This document shows positions 22,259-31,290 of a stretch of DNA of 45,334 nt, piece after piece; position 1 is the first letter of the stretch, and every line of letters begins with the position of its first letter. Under the pieces are notes generated by a model. That model had not been told where the DNA came from, made no database searches, and was given only the letters and a program-made list of their open reading frames with translations. Location of the stretch: positions 1-45,334 of IMG/VR virus record IMGVR_UViG_3300042923_001785. One strand, given 5' to 3'. The stretch is from a virus. Both the position numbers and the translations under genes were made by a program.

Positions 22259-22822
22259 ATGTTAACCGATAAACAAAAGTTATTTGCAGATGAGTATTTG
22301 ATAGACCTTAATGCCACCAGAGCATATAAGGCGGTCTACAAGAATTGTAAGAGCGATGAAGCGGCAGCTGCAGCCAGTGCAAGATTGTTAAGAAATGTTA
22401 AGGTGGCTAAATACATTGAGCAGCGAATGAAAGACCGAGAGAAACGTACTGAAATCACTCAGGATAAGGTCCTTAATGAACTTGCTGCCATTGCCTTCTC
22501 AAACGGTTCTGACTTCGCACAGGTTGTTGAAGAGCCGATGATTGTTGAAGGTAAGTATGTTATGGACCCGGATACGGGTAAACTAAGAAATTGGGAAACA
22601 GTAAAGATAACTCATACCGATAAGCTCCCCGAGGAAAAAAAGAAGGCTATTGCCGGTATAAAGATGGGGAAGAATGGGATTGAGGTCAGTACATGCGATA
22701 AGGTTAGGGCGCTGGAGCTGTTAGGCAAGCATCTGGGAATGTTCTCAGACACATTAAAGTTAAAAGGTGATGCAAATACCGAAATTACTATAAAAATTGG
22801 TGGTGAGGACTATGGCGATTAA
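22259..22822 (+). CDS. terS: Terminase small subunit
   Basis: 187 residues of the Terminase_2 (PF03592) kind: LTDKQKLFADEYLIDLNATRAYKAVY forms the N-terminal helix-turn-helix, followed by ASARLLRNVKVAKYI. It binds the packaging site and hands DNA to the large subunit. AGGAGGTGA precedes the ATG. It overlaps the large-subunit gene by 11 bases. No promoter of its own is evident in the 40 bases upstream. Confidence 0.95.
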   Translation: MLTDKQKLFADEYLIDLNATRAYKAVYKNCKSDEAAAAASARLLRNVKVAKYIEQRMKDREKRTEITQDKVLNELAAIAFSNGSDFAQVVEEPMIVEGKYVMDPDTGKLRNWETVKITHTDKLPEEKKKAIAGIKMGKNGIEVSTCDKVRALELLGKHLGMFSDTLKLKGDANTEITIKIGGEDYGD

Positions 22823-24053
22823 CCTCGATATAGATCCAAAGGTATTCAATGAGATATATTTAAAATATCAATTTCATAATAACAACCGCTATCAGATTTA
22901 CTTCGGAGGATCCTCTTCGGGTAAGTCTTTTTCTTTGGCCCAACGAGCAGTGCTAGATGTGTTTGGTGGTAAACGTAATTATCTTGTAGTACGTAATGTA
23001 CAGAGCACAATCAAGCGGTCCTGTCTCAATGAGATTACGAAGGCAATCAATGCATTTAATCTTAGAGATTATTTTGATATAAACAAAACAGACATGATCA
23101 TTACCTGTAACATCAATCAGAAACAGATATTATTCTGCGGTTTGGATGATGTTGAAAAGGTAAAGTCCATTACTCCTATTGATGGGGTTATTACAGATAT
23201 ATGGGTGGAAGAAGCAACTGAGTGTGAATACAAAGACATAAAACAGCTGGACAAACGTCTCAGAGGTCGCTCAGAGGTTATTAAAAGACTTACATTATCA
23301 TTTAACCCAATTCTTAAGGACCATTGGTTATTTACTGAGTATTTCGGTATCTGGGAAGATGATAAGCAGTATGTGGAGAAGGATAATGTATCAATCCTTA
23401 AGACTACATACAAAGACAATCGCTTCCTAACTCCGGATGATATAGTGGCTCTGGAGAATGAAGCAGATAAATATTACTATGAAGTTTACACCTTAGGTAA
23501 TTGGGGAACTCTTGGAGCAGTTATATTTAAGAACTGGAGAGTGGAAGACTTCTCCGATATCGAGAAGAGCTTCGATAATTACCGGCATGGTATTGACTGG
23601 GGTTTTGCTGAGGATCCATTTGCTTACATCAAACCGCATTACGATAAGATGCGGAAACGCTTATATATCTGTGATGAGATAGAGGCAGTCGACTTACTTA
23701 ATAGTGAATCGGTTCCAATGGTAAAGGAGAAAGCCGGCAGAGATAGAGTTATTTGCGATAGCGCAGAACCTAAATCAGTTGCAGAGTACAAATCTCTAGG
23801 TATCAATGCGAAAGGTGCTAAAAAGGGACCGGGTAGTATTGAATTTGGTATTAAGTTCTTACAAGGATTAGAAATCATAGTTCATCCAAGATGTAAGGCT
23901 TTTAAAACAGAAATAAATAAATACAAATACAAAGAGGACAAAAATGGCAAAGTGCTTCCTGTTCCGGTCGATAAAGACAACCATTTAATTGATGCTTTAA
24001 GGTATGCAATGGAAGACGATATGAAGCAATCAGGTATTAAAGTATTCAAATAA
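22812..24053 (+). CDS. terL: Terminase large subunit
   Basis: 413 residues, PBSX/SPP1-like Terminase_3 type. Walker A is GGSSSGKS at residues 32-39, Walker B is VITDIWVEEATE, and the RNase H-like nuclease shows GIDWGFAEDP, CDSAEPKS and a final DNHLIDALRYAM. It powers DNA packaging and cuts the concatemer. ATG 22812 has GGTGGTGAGG upstream and is preferred over 22797. Confidence 0.97.
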   Translation: MAINLDIDPKVFNEIYLKYQFHNNNRYQIYFGGSSSGKSFSLAQRAVLDVFGGKRNYLVVRNVQSTIKRSCLNEITKAINAFNLRDYFDINKTDMIITCNINQKQILFCGLDDVEKVKSITPIDGVITDIWVEEATECEYKDIKQLDKRLRGRSEVIKRLTLSFNPILKDHWLFTEYFGIWEDDKQYVEKDNVSILKTTYKDNRFLTPDDIVALENEADKYYYEVYTLGNWGTLGAVIFKNWRVEDFSDIEKSFDNYRHGIDWGFAEDPFAYIKPHYDKMRKRLYICDEIEAVDLLNSESVPMVKEKAGRDRVICDSAEPKSVAEYKSLGINAKGAKKGPGSIEFGIKFLQGLEIIVHPRCKAFKTEINKYKYKEDKNGKVLPVPVDKDNHLIDALRYAMEDDMKQSGIKVFK

Positions 24054-24067
24054 ACGAGGTGAGAAAT

Positions 24068-25489
24068 ATGGATTTTAAGAATGATATTAACATATTAACA
24101 ACTCCTGAGCTGATCAAGATTGAGATCGATGAGTTCAATACATCTAAAACGCGTCAGCTCATGATTAAGGGTGAAAACTACTACAAAGTAGAGAATGATA
24201 TCCTTAGCCGTAAAATGTACCGGTATGAGGATGAGCAGCCGGTAGAGGATGAGACCAAGACTAATCACAAGCTGGCTCACGGCTTCATGCATGAATTTGT
24301 AGAGGATAAAGTGAATTATCTGCTGTCAAAGCCTTTCACTATGGAATGTAAGGATGAAACATATCTTAAGCTTGTGCAGACTACCCTTGGCAAGCGATAT
24401 CAGCACAGATTGGTGCAGCTGGGTACCGAATGCAGTAACAAAGGTATTGCGTGGAGCTATGAGTACATAGATGCCAAGGGTAATAAAAAGACTATGCGAA
24501 TCCCATCCGAGCAATTGATCCCACTATGGATAGATAATGATCACGAAGAGCTGCAGGCCATGATCCGATATTATCAAGTCGAAGTTTACGAGGGCAGGGA
24601 AAAGAAGTACATTACCAAGATAGAATATCATACTCCGGAGGGGGTTGAGTACTATATTCAGAATAAGGATGGGGAAGTCATCTTGGACGCAGAAATGTAT
24701 TTGCAGGCCGAGGGCGAAGATATTCTTCTTCCACACTTCACAGTTAAAGATGAACCGGGATCTTGGGGACGTGTACCATTTGTTCCATGGAAGAACAATG
24801 ATTGTGAGCTGCCGGATCTGCAATTCGTCAAGACCTTAGTTGATGATTACGATATTTCCCGATCGGACGTCTCTAACTTACTAGCGGACCTTAGAAGCCT
24901 TATCTATGTGCTTAAGGGCTATGGCGGTGAGAGTCTGAGCCAGTTTATGAAGGATCTGGCATATTATCATGGTATCAAGGTGGAAGAGGATGGTGATGTA
25001 ACTACTCTCAACCCGACAATCAATATTGATGCTGCCGTGAAGCATTTCGAGCAATTGCTTAAGGATATATATCGGTTCGGTCAGGCTGTTGACAAAGGAC
25101 AGGACAAAATGGGAAACAGTCCTTCGGGTATCGCACTTAAATTCCTCTATTCCGGCTTGGATCTGAAGGATAATGCCTTGGAAGATAGCTTTAAATGGTC
25201 CTTTGAGCAGCAAATATATTTCATCAACAAATACCTTGAGGTTACAAGACAGACAGTATCCGACAAGGAGATAAGTATCTTATTCAACCGGGATATTGCA
25301 ATTAATGAGAGCGCTGCCATAACAGACTGTCAGAATAGTATGGGTGTAATCAGTCAGCAAACTATCATAGAAAACCATCCATGGACAAAGGATTATGAGA
25401 CTGAAAAAGCAAGGCTTGACGAAGAAGCTAAGTCGCAAGAGTTTCCGATGCTGGGAGAAGATGAGGATGACGAGGACGGTGAAGAATAA
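24068..25489 (+). CDS. Portal protein (SPP1 gp6 type)
   Basis: 473 residues matching the SPP1 portal family: YYKVENDILSRKMYRYEDE near the start, KTNHKLAHGFMHEFVEDKVNYLLSKP, and a C-terminal MGNSPSGIALKFLYSGLDLK. It forms the dodecameric ring through which DNA is packed. The acidic tail (GEDEDDEDGEE) is typical. Ribosome site GAGGTGAG precedes the ATG. It overlaps the head morphogenesis gene by one base. Confidence 0.95.
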   Translation: MDFKNDINILTTPELIKIEIDEFNTSKTRQLMIKGENYYKVENDILSRKMYRYEDEQPVEDETKTNHKLAHGFMHEFVEDKVNYLLSKPFTMECKDETYLKLVQTTLGKRYQHRLVQLGTECSNKGIAWSYEYIDAKGNKKTMRIPSEQLIPLWIDNDHEELQAMIRYYQVEVYEGREKKYITKIEYHTPEGVEYYIQNKDGEVILDAEMYLQAEGEDILLPHFTVKDEPGSWGRVPFVPWKNNDCELPDLQFVKTLVDDYDISRSDVSNLLADLRSLIYVLKGYGGESLSQFMKDLAYYHGIKVEEDGDVTTLNPTINIDAAVKHFEQLLKDIYRFGQAVDKGQDKMGNSPSGIALKFLYSGLDLKDNALEDSFKWSFEQQIYFINKYLEVTRQTVSDKEISILFNRDIAINESAAITDCQNSMGVISQQTIIENHPWTKDYETEKARLDEEAKSQEFPMLGEDEDDEDGEE

Positions 25490-27237
25490 TGCCTACACCG
25501 AATAAACCATATTGGCAAGACCGTCAGGAAAAGAAATATCTAGCCGGTGAAAAGAAAATCGATCAGTATTACAAAGACCTTGAGAAATCCTTTGAGCAGG
25601 CCAAGAGGGAAATGCAATCTGTTATCAATGATTTCTATTGGCGGTTTGCCGAGGAAAACCAATTATCCTTTGCCGGCGCCCAGCTAAAGTTGTCAAAGAC
25701 TGAAATCGGCGATTTGCAGGCCTTTATTGATAAGGCATATGAGAATATGGGTAAGTACAACCTGGAGCTGAATAACATGAGTATCCGAGCCAGGATAACC
25801 AGGTATGAAGCTTTACAGAAACAGATTGATGCCCAGATCCAGCAGCTATATGCGATTGAGTATCAGTATAAGGGCGAGGAGCTGCTGAAGGAAGTCCATT
25901 CCGACAGCTATTACCGGACATGGTTTAACATTGATCAGTATCATGGCTTCCACCAAGAATTTGCTCAGATTAGTGCACAAAAGGTTGATGAGTTGATTAA
26001 GTATCCTTTTGATGGAGCTGATTTTTCTACCCGGCTCTGGAAACAGAAGGATCATATGTTTCAGAAACTAAATGAAAGCATTACTACCATGCTGATCCAG
26101 GGCAGGAATCCGAAGACGCTGGCCGGTGAGATGTCAAAGACTTTCGGCACGAAGGAATATGAAGCTTATCGGTTGCTACATACAGAAGGATCCTTTGTCA
26201 TCGAACAGGGCTCACAGGCTGCATATACAGAAGACGGCGTTGAGAAGTATGAATGGCTTGCAACGCTCGATATGAAGACGTGTGAACGTTGTGCAGAGAG
26301 AGACGGAAAGACATATGATGTTGGTAAAGGCATTGTTGGAGTGAGCATGCCTCCGTTACATGCGTTTGATAGATGTACAACTGTTCCTGCCTATGATGAT
26401 AAAGACTTATCAGAAGATACCAGGTTAGCGAGGGACTCAGCCGGTAAGTCGTATGAAGTACCTGCAGATATGACATATAATCAATGGCACAAAGAGTATA
26501 TTGAAAGTCATCCAGAATCTTTGTTGGCTGAAAAGAAAATAAGGAACCTAAACTCTGATAAAGTGCAGTTTGAAGAGTACAAAGAAATATTAGGAAAAGA
26601 ATATATTCCGAAATCAATCGATGAGTTCCAAAATATTAAATACAACAATAGTGATGAGTATGGTATACTCAAAGCTCAGACCAAAGGAATGAGTTATTAC
26701 AATAAGGCTGTAGCGAATGAACCAGAGATTTCAGCGCATGTTATGAAGGTAGCAGAAACCGTGGATATGAACATGGCTGGTTTTAAATATCGAATAAAGG
26801 AAAAGGATTCGTATCTCAGGAAAATTAGAAGTAAATATAATCCTAATGGTAACGAATATGAAGTAAAAGATATTCTCAGATATACTTATACAGCTTCTCC
26901 TGATGCACTTACAGACAAAACACTAAAGGCTATTGAAACACATCAGAGTTTGGATTATAATACAATTGAAATTAAGAACTACTGGATGAATAAATCAGAT
27001 CCTTATAACGGTATCAATACCACCTTTAAATCTCCGTCCGGACAGAAATTTGAATTACAGTATCATACGCCTGAAGGCTTTGATCTTAAAAATGGTAAAA
27101 TGCATGAGTTGTATGAGAAGCAAAGATTAATAAGCGATACTTCAAGTAAAGAATATATGGAGTTAACTGATCAGATGTTTGAGCTGTCTGATTCATTGGA
27201 GATTCCAGTTCGCATAGAAGAGGTGAAAAATAGGTGA
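25489..27237 (+). CDS. MuF-type head protein fused to RelA/SpoT-like toxin domain
   Basis: 582 residues. Residues 1-310 are the phage Mu F/SPP1 gp7 minor head domain, with its zinc motif CERCAERDGKTYD near 265 and MPPLHAFDRCTTVPAYD near 290. Residues about 375-582 are an extra domain resembling RelA/SpoT-type synthetases: R435-x-K437-xxx-S441 in RIKEKDSYLRK, D461 in VKDILRYTY, YNGIN at 506-510 and E522 in FELQYHT. Both acidic residues used for catalysis in that family are kept. It would be carried in the virion and may transfer pyrophosphate to a nucleotide or RNA. The function of the fused part is inference. Confidence 0.85.
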   Translation: MPTPNKPYWQDRQEKKYLAGEKKIDQYYKDLEKSFEQAKREMQSVINDFYWRFAEENQLSFAGAQLKLSKTEIGDLQAFIDKAYENMGKYNLELNNMSIRARITRYEALQKQIDAQIQQLYAIEYQYKGEELLKEVHSDSYYRTWFNIDQYHGFHQEFAQISAQKVDELIKYPFDGADFSTRLWKQKDHMFQKLNESITTMLIQGRNPKTLAGEMSKTFGTKEYEAYRLLHTEGSFVIEQGSQAAYTEDGVEKYEWLATLDMKTCERCAERDGKTYDVGKGIVGVSMPPLHAFDRCTTVPAYDDKDLSEDTRLARDSAGKSYEVPADMTYNQWHKEYIESHPESLLAEKKIRNLNSDKVQFEEYKEILGKEYIPKSIDEFQNIKYNNSDEYGILKAQTKGMSYYNKAVANEPEISAHVMKVAETVDMNMAGFKYRIKEKDSYLRKIRSKYNPNGNEYEVKDILRYTYTASPDALTDKTLKAIETHQSLDYNTIEIKNYWMNKSDPYNGINTTFKSPSGQKFELQYHTPEGFDLKNGKMHELYEKQRLISDTSSKEYMELTDQMFELSDSLEIPVRIEEVKNR

Positions 27238-27443
27238 GCACATCGGTAAGGTATTTACGATTAACGGATTATGATAACCGTGGAACAATAATAAAGCAGG
27301 ATGGAAGAGAATTCTACGGCGTTGAGAATGGCGCTTGGAAGAGAAGAGGATTGTCAGTAGGCTATTTTTATCCTGATGCTCCGGAGTTTGAATGCTATGA
27401 AGTGATTTCTGAAGAAGAAGCAACTAAATCAATCAATATTTGA
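27234..27443 (+). CDS. Candidate immunity protein for the RelA/SpoT-like domain
   Basis: 69 residues starting with GTG overlapping the upstream stop (GTGA). Beta-rich sequence: VRYLRLTDYDNRGTIIKQDG, then EFYGVENGAWKRRGLSVGYF. No family recognised. The strict coupling to a toxin-like domain, the small size, and the terminator that closes the unit right after it are what one expects of an immunity or antitoxin gene. A plain phage structural accessory is the alternative. Confidence 0.6.
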   Translation: MSTSVRYLRLTDYDNRGTIIKQDGREFYGVENGAWKRRGLSVGYFYPDAPEFECYEVISEEEATKSINI

Positions 27444-27475
27444 TACCATCTATCATAACGGTAGGTGGTATTTTT
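27443..27475 (+). terminator. Terminator after the toxin/immunity-like pair
   Basis: ATACCATCTA pairs with TAGGTGGTAT (one G-U) around a 9-base loop, then TTTTTAT. Its first base overlaps the stop codon of the preceding gene. Confidence 0.75.
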
Positions 27476-27490
27476 ATACATAAAGATCAG

Positions 27491-27517
27491 GCACTTACTT
27501 TTCGGTAGGTGCTTTTC
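27491..27517 (+). terminator. Second terminator in tandem
   Basis: GCACTTAC-TTTTCG-GTAGGTGC, eight pairs with one G-U, followed by TTTTCTTA. Confidence 0.7.
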
Positions 27518-27546
27518 TTATGCCGGTGAGAGTGAGGTGAGAAGGT

Positions 27547-27648
27547 GTGAGGTTTATTAAAATCCTGAAATGGTTATGGATTAATCGGAATTGGCATCAT
27601 GGAAGGCAAAAGCAGAAAGCATTTTTAAAGTTTTGCGATTCTCTTTAA
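27547..27648 (+). CDS. Possible small basic peptide
   Basis: 33-codon reading frame, VRFIKILKWLWINRNWHHG and a basic tail, with a good ribosome site GAGGTGA 7 bases before a GTG codon. It is hydrophobic and basic, and could be a membrane-active peptide or simply noise between terminators and the scaffold gene. Confidence 0.3.
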   Translation: MRFIKILKWLWINRNWHHGRQKQKAFLKFCDSL

Positions 27649-27809
27649 AAGGAGCGTGATCCTTCATCTCCCTCATGACCGGGGTTAAGGTCTTAATTTT
27701 ATGTCCGAAATGACATTTAAACTATACTAACCCTTGCAGAATGGGATATAAACTTCTGTATCGCAGTGGAGACACCACAATTAAAAATATGGCGATTGAA
27801 AGGAGTAAT

Positions 27810-28451
27810 ATGGAATTTTTAAAAGCAATCTTAGGTGACAAGTACCCAGAATTTGAAGCGGCTATCACTGCATATAACGCACTACCAGAGAACAAGGATA
27901 AACCAGTTAAACTTGCTGACCTTGGGGGTGGCGAATATGTAGGTATTGGTAAGTACAATACCACAGTAGCTGAAAGAGATGGTTTTAAGGAAAAACTTGA
28001 AACTGCTGAGGGCACGATTACCACGCTTAAGAAGGACAACAAGGACAACGAGACATTGCAGCAGACCATCAAGACACATGAGGGCACGATTGAGACCTTG
28101 AAAACTACTTATGAAGGAAAGATCAAGGATCTAACCATCAATGCTGCAATCCAGACAAAGCTGACGGATACCAAATATCCGGATCTGCTGGCCACGAAGT
28201 TTGACAAGTCCAAATTAGTGGTTGGTACCGATGGAGCTGTATCCGGTATTGATGAGCAGCTGACACAGATCAAAGAAACTTACAAGGATTTATTTACACC
28301 AGCGGTAACCGGCAGGGATCCTTACAACAAGGAGAAAAATCCAAACGAACAAAAGAACCCCTGGAGCAAAGAACATTTTAACCTGACTGAGCAAGGAAGA
28401 TTACTCAGAGAGAACCCTGAACTTGCTAAACAGTTCATGGCAAGTAAGTAA
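27810..28451 (+). CDS. Capsid scaffolding protein
   Basis: 213 residues of the phage GP20 scaffold kind. A coiled-coil middle part (ERDGFKEKLETAEGTITTLKK) and a C-terminal helix NLTEQGRLLRENPELAKQF match the family. It shapes procapsid assembly and is then removed. ATG 27810 has AAGGAG upstream. It precedes the major capsid gene as in SPP1 and PBSX. Confidence 0.9.
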   Translation: MEFLKAILGDKYPEFEAAITAYNALPENKDKPVKLADLGGGEYVGIGKYNTTVAERDGFKEKLETAEGTITTLKKDNKDNETLQQTIKTHEGTIETLKTTYEGKIKDLTINAAIQTKLTDTKYPDLLATKFDKSKLVVGTDGAVSGIDEQLTQIKETYKDLFTPAVTGRDPYNKEKNPNEQKNPWSKEHFNLTEQGRLLRENPELAKQFMASK

Positions 28452-28490
28452 CCATTAATTAAAATTATAAGAAAGAACGAGGTAAATAAT

Positions 28491-29474
28491 ATGCCCGATA
28501 TTACAAGAGTAGTAGATGTTATTCAACCCGAAATTTTTACACCCTATACCATCAACAGAACAATGGAGTTATCCAATCTGATTCAGAGTGGAATTGCTGA
28601 AAACAACGGAGAATTTGATTCTCTGGCTAGTGGTCCGAATCTTACCGCTAATATGCCGTTTTGGAATGACCTTACCGGCGATCTTGAAATCATGGACGAC
28701 AAGGGTGAATCTGTGCCTGAAAATATTGGTTCTGACAAGGATGTTGCTAGAAAGCTAGCCTTTGTTAAGTCTTTCGGCGCAAACGCATTGGCTGGGTTAC
28801 TTTCTGGTTCAGATCCCATGAAAGCAATCGCTGATTTGTTTGCAGCATATTGGAACAGACAGTATCAGGGAGTTTTGCTATCCATCCTTGATGGAGTTTT
28901 TGCAGCTGCCAATATGACTGAAAAGGTGCACGACATTACTGCCAAGACCGGTGGTGCTGAATTGATCGGCGGTGCAACCTTCCTTGATGCAGTCCAGCTA
29001 ATGGGCGACGCAAAGGATCTGCTTACCGGTATGATGATCCACAGCGCAACTGAGACTTATCTTGCAAAGAACAATCTCATTGAGTATGTAAGAGAATCCG
29101 ACGCTAATCCAAGAGTGCCTTACTTTATGGGCAAGAGAGTCATTGTTGACGATGGTCTCGCCTTTGATACTGCAACCGGAGCTTCCGAGTCATACTTGTT
29201 CGGTGCCGGTGCAATCGCGTGGGGCAATGGCAACCACAAAGACATCCTAGAGACTGAGGTAGTTCGCAAGGGCTTATCTCTTGCCGGTGAGGATATCTTA
29301 GTCAATAGACGCCTTTCCATTCTTCACCCGAGAGGTATTCAGTGGGTTGAACCGGTTGGTGGTGTTACTAAGAAGTTCCCCAGCTTAACCGAGTTAGCAA
29401 CAGGGACCAACTGGAACCGTGTATACGAGCCTAAGAAGATTCGTGTCGTGAAGTTCGTGTTCAAAACTGCGTAA
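28491..29474 (+). CDS. Major capsid protein
   Basis: 327 residues. PDITRVVDVIQPEIFTPYTI, ANMPFWNDLTGDLEIMDD and YLAKNNLIEYVRES identify the SPP1 gp13/A118-like coat family. It is expected to form the icosahedral shell. Ribosome site GAGGT is upstream. A terminator-like hairpin follows, which may raise its level relative to downstream genes. Confidence 0.93.
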   Translation: MPDITRVVDVIQPEIFTPYTINRTMELSNLIQSGIAENNGEFDSLASGPNLTANMPFWNDLTGDLEIMDDKGESVPENIGSDKDVARKLAFVKSFGANALAGLLSGSDPMKAIADLFAAYWNRQYQGVLLSILDGVFAAANMTEKVHDITAKTGGAELIGGATFLDAVQLMGDAKDLLTGMMIHSATETYLAKNNLIEYVRESDANPRVPYFMGKRVIVDDGLAFDTATGASESYLFGAGAIAWGNGNHKDILETEVVRKGLSLAGEDILVNRRLSILHPRGIQWVEPVGGVTKKFPSLTELATGTNWNRVYEPKKIRVVKFVFKTA

Positions 29475-29486
29475 CTGTATTAATTA

Positions 29487-29515
29487 ATGAGGGGGCTTAT
29501 GCTCCCTCTCATTTT
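29487..29515 (+). terminator. Terminator-like hairpin after the capsid gene
   Basis: ATGAGGGGGC-TTAT-GCTCCCTCTCAT, a stem with small bulges, followed by TTTTAAG. It is likely leaky, since the late operon continues. Confidence 0.5.
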
Positions 29516-29534
29516 AAGAAAGGATAAAAATATC

Positions 29535-29753
29535 ATGGGATTATATGAAGACAGAGTAAAAAGGCTGCATGATCATGTTATTAAGCAGCAGAAAGCTACC
29601 GAGCAGGGTCAGGAGCCAACCAATGCTGAGTTAAAAGCTAAGCTTGATGAATTGGGCATTGAGTATGATAAAAGAGCTAACAAATCTACACTTATGGAGC
29701 TGCTTGAAAAGGCTCAAAAAGAAGATCCGGATAATGGTGAGGGTGCTGAGTAA
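29535..29753 (+). CDS. HeH/LEM-domain small head protein
   Basis: 72 residues. TNAELKAKLDELGIEYDKRA followed by NKSTLMELL is a helix-extended-helix (HeH/LEM) motif, usual for a small protein after phage capsid genes. Its role is unknown; a connector or DNA-contacting part is possible. ATG 29535 follows AAAGGA. Confidence 0.75.
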   Translation: MGLYEDRVKRLHDHVIKQQKATEQGQEPTNAELKAKLDELGIEYDKRANKSTLMELLEKAQKEDPDNGEGAE

Positions 29754-29761
29754 TCAGCTCC

Positions 29762-29778
29762 CTCTTTTCTGAAGGGAG
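29762..29778 (+). promoter_or_regulatory. Hairpin masking the ribosome site of the connector gene
   Basis: CTCCCT and AGGGAG can pair, leaving an 9-base loop, and the second arm contains the GGGAG ribosome site of the gene at 29787. Translation may need an upstream ribosome to open it. Confidence 0.35.
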
Positions 29779-29786
29779 TTGATACG

Positions 29787-30128
29787 GTGACCACTGATGA
29801 ATTAAAAACAAAAGTCAAAGAAAATTTGAAATTAACTGATGGCACGCATGACCTCACTATAACTGATGTGATCCAGGAAGTTTCAAATCACTGCAATCTG
29901 GATGAACTACCAGAATCATTAGAACCTTTCATCCGGAAGAAAGTCAAGGCAATCATCAACTATGAAGCAGAGAATGGTTCCAGCTCCGTATTCGATGTTA
30001 AGAGCTTACACGAAGGAGACACGACTATTACTTATAATGTGGATGATAAAACCTCTAAGGAAACGATTTACGGCTTATCAGCGAAGGATAAAGAAAGCCT
30101 GAGTAAATTTAGGAGGCTGAGACGATGA
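29787..30128 (+). CDS. Head-tail connector protein (gp15-like)
   Basis: 113 residues, GTG start with GAAGGGAG upstream. The plan TTDELKTKVKENLKLTDGTHD plus a C-terminal KDKESLSKFRRLRR fits small head-to-tail adaptor proteins (SPP1 gp15-like). Position after the capsid gene and before the gp16-like and HK97 gp10-like genes supports this. Overlaps the next start (ATGA). Confidence 0.75.
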   Translation: MTTDELKTKVKENLKLTDGTHDLTITDVIQEVSNHCNLDELPESLEPFIRKKVKAIINYEAENGSSSVFDVKSLHEGDTTITYNVDDKTSKETIYGLSAKDKESLSKFRRLRR

Positions 30129-30460
30129 GTGTATTTGAACGGTTATGGAAAGACACAATGGATATTTACCGATGGATGGAATCAGAGATTAATGGAGTAA
30201 CTCAGAACGTAGAACAGCTGATACCGCCTTCCGGATATAAGTGCCATTATAGCAAAGGATCCTTGACCGAAACCGGTGAAGATGGAGTACCGGTATTAAT
30301 AAGCTCTCATATGCTTTTCTGTTCGGTTGGAACTGTTTTGGAAGGTGACAAGGTTATCGTCACTCAGCGAGATGGTAAAAAGGTGACATTGACGGTCGGT
30401 GAGGGATTTCCTTATTCGGGTGCAATGCAATACAGAGTAAAGCGAAGTGATACCGCATGA
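30125..30460 (+). CDS. Head closure protein (stopper)
   Basis: 111 residues. Beta-rich sequence (HYSKGSLTETGEDGVPV, LEGDKVIVTQRDGKKVTLTV) fits SPP1 gp16-like head-completion proteins that plug the portal. Its place between the connector and the gp10-like gene is the standard one. Start and stop both overlap neighbours by four bases. Confidence 0.75.
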   Translation: MSVFERLWKDTMDIYRWMESEINGVTQNVEQLIPPSGYKCHYSKGSLTETGEDGVPVLISSHMLFCSVGTVLEGDKVIVTQRDGKKVTLTVGEGFPYSGAMQYRVKRSDTA

Positions 30461-30873
30461 TCAGCAACCAACAACACAACCGAAAGGAAATTAATGCTTT
30501 CCGAAAAGAGCTTAAAGCCATGCTTGGCGACATTGAAGATATAGATAGAAAGTGCTTGAATATCGCAGTCAATAAAGGCCTTGCGAGTGCTAAAAGAGGG
30601 ACTCCGGTTGATACAGGATTTATGCGAAAAATGTGGGGAGCTCTACCTCTCCGTAAGGTTAGACGAAAAGGTGTTGAGAAATCCGTATACAATGCTGCTG
30701 ATTATGGTTCCTTTGTCAATGACGGTCACAGGATAGTTAATGGGGCCGGAGAGACCACAGGATGGGTAGAAGGTAAGTTTATACTTGAAAGAGCCGAGAA
30801 AGCAGTAATACGGTCACTTATTCAGGAATTCAAAAAAGAAGTAGAGAGGGTGAACCGAAAATATGATAAGTGA
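30457..30873 (+). CDS. HK97 gp10-like tail-completion protein
   Basis: 138 residues. NKGLASAKRGTPVDTGFMRK is the conserved TPVDTG motif of the HK97-gp10 family, followed by YGSFVNDGHRIV. It joins head to tail. The gene overlaps its neighbours on both sides. Confidence 0.88.
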   Translation: MISNQQHNRKEINAFRKELKAMLGDIEDIDRKCLNIAVNKGLASAKRGTPVDTGFMRKMWGALPLRKVRRKGVEKSVYNAADYGSFVNDGHRIVNGAGETTGWVEGKFILERAEKAVIRSLIQEFKKEVERVNRKYDK

Positions 30874-31273
30874 GATTAAACAAGCAATAATTAATAAGCT
30901 GTTGGCGGTTTATCCGACCGGGTATAAGCGATATGATGAGGATATTCCCCAAAAGTTTGAACCTCCTCTTTTTGTGGTTTCCACTATCGACCAGGTGTAT
31001 GACAAGCGGATGAACACCAAATATAACGGGTTGGTATCCTTTGACGTGAAATACTTCTCTGACAAAGGAGTAACCGCGATAAAAGCCGATTGTCTACAGA
31101 AGCAAGAAGATTTACTCCGAGCATTTGATTATATAGGTAACCACAAGGTACTAAATAAGGATGCTAGGATAACTGATAATGTGTTGCATCTGATATTCGA
31201 TGTGAAGTATTCAGAAATGAAAACGGAAACATCAGTACAGATGCAGAAACAGCAAACAAATACAAGTTTATAA
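30863..31273 (+). CDS. Tail terminator-like protein
   Basis: 136 residues, resembling the PBSX XkdJ/DUF6838-type tail tube terminator: MISEIKQAIINKLLAVYPTG near the start and EDIPQKFEPPLFVV. It lies directly before the sheath gene, as in PBSX. It would cap the tail tube at the head end. Confidence 0.75.
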   Translation: MISEIKQAIINKLLAVYPTGYKRYDEDIPQKFEPPLFVVSTIDQVYDKRMNTKYNGLVSFDVKYFSDKGVTAIKADCLQKQEDLLRAFDYIGNHKVLNKDARITDNVLHLIFDVKYSEMKTETSVQMQKQQTNTSL

Positions 31274-31290
31274 GAAAGGTGGAATAAATC

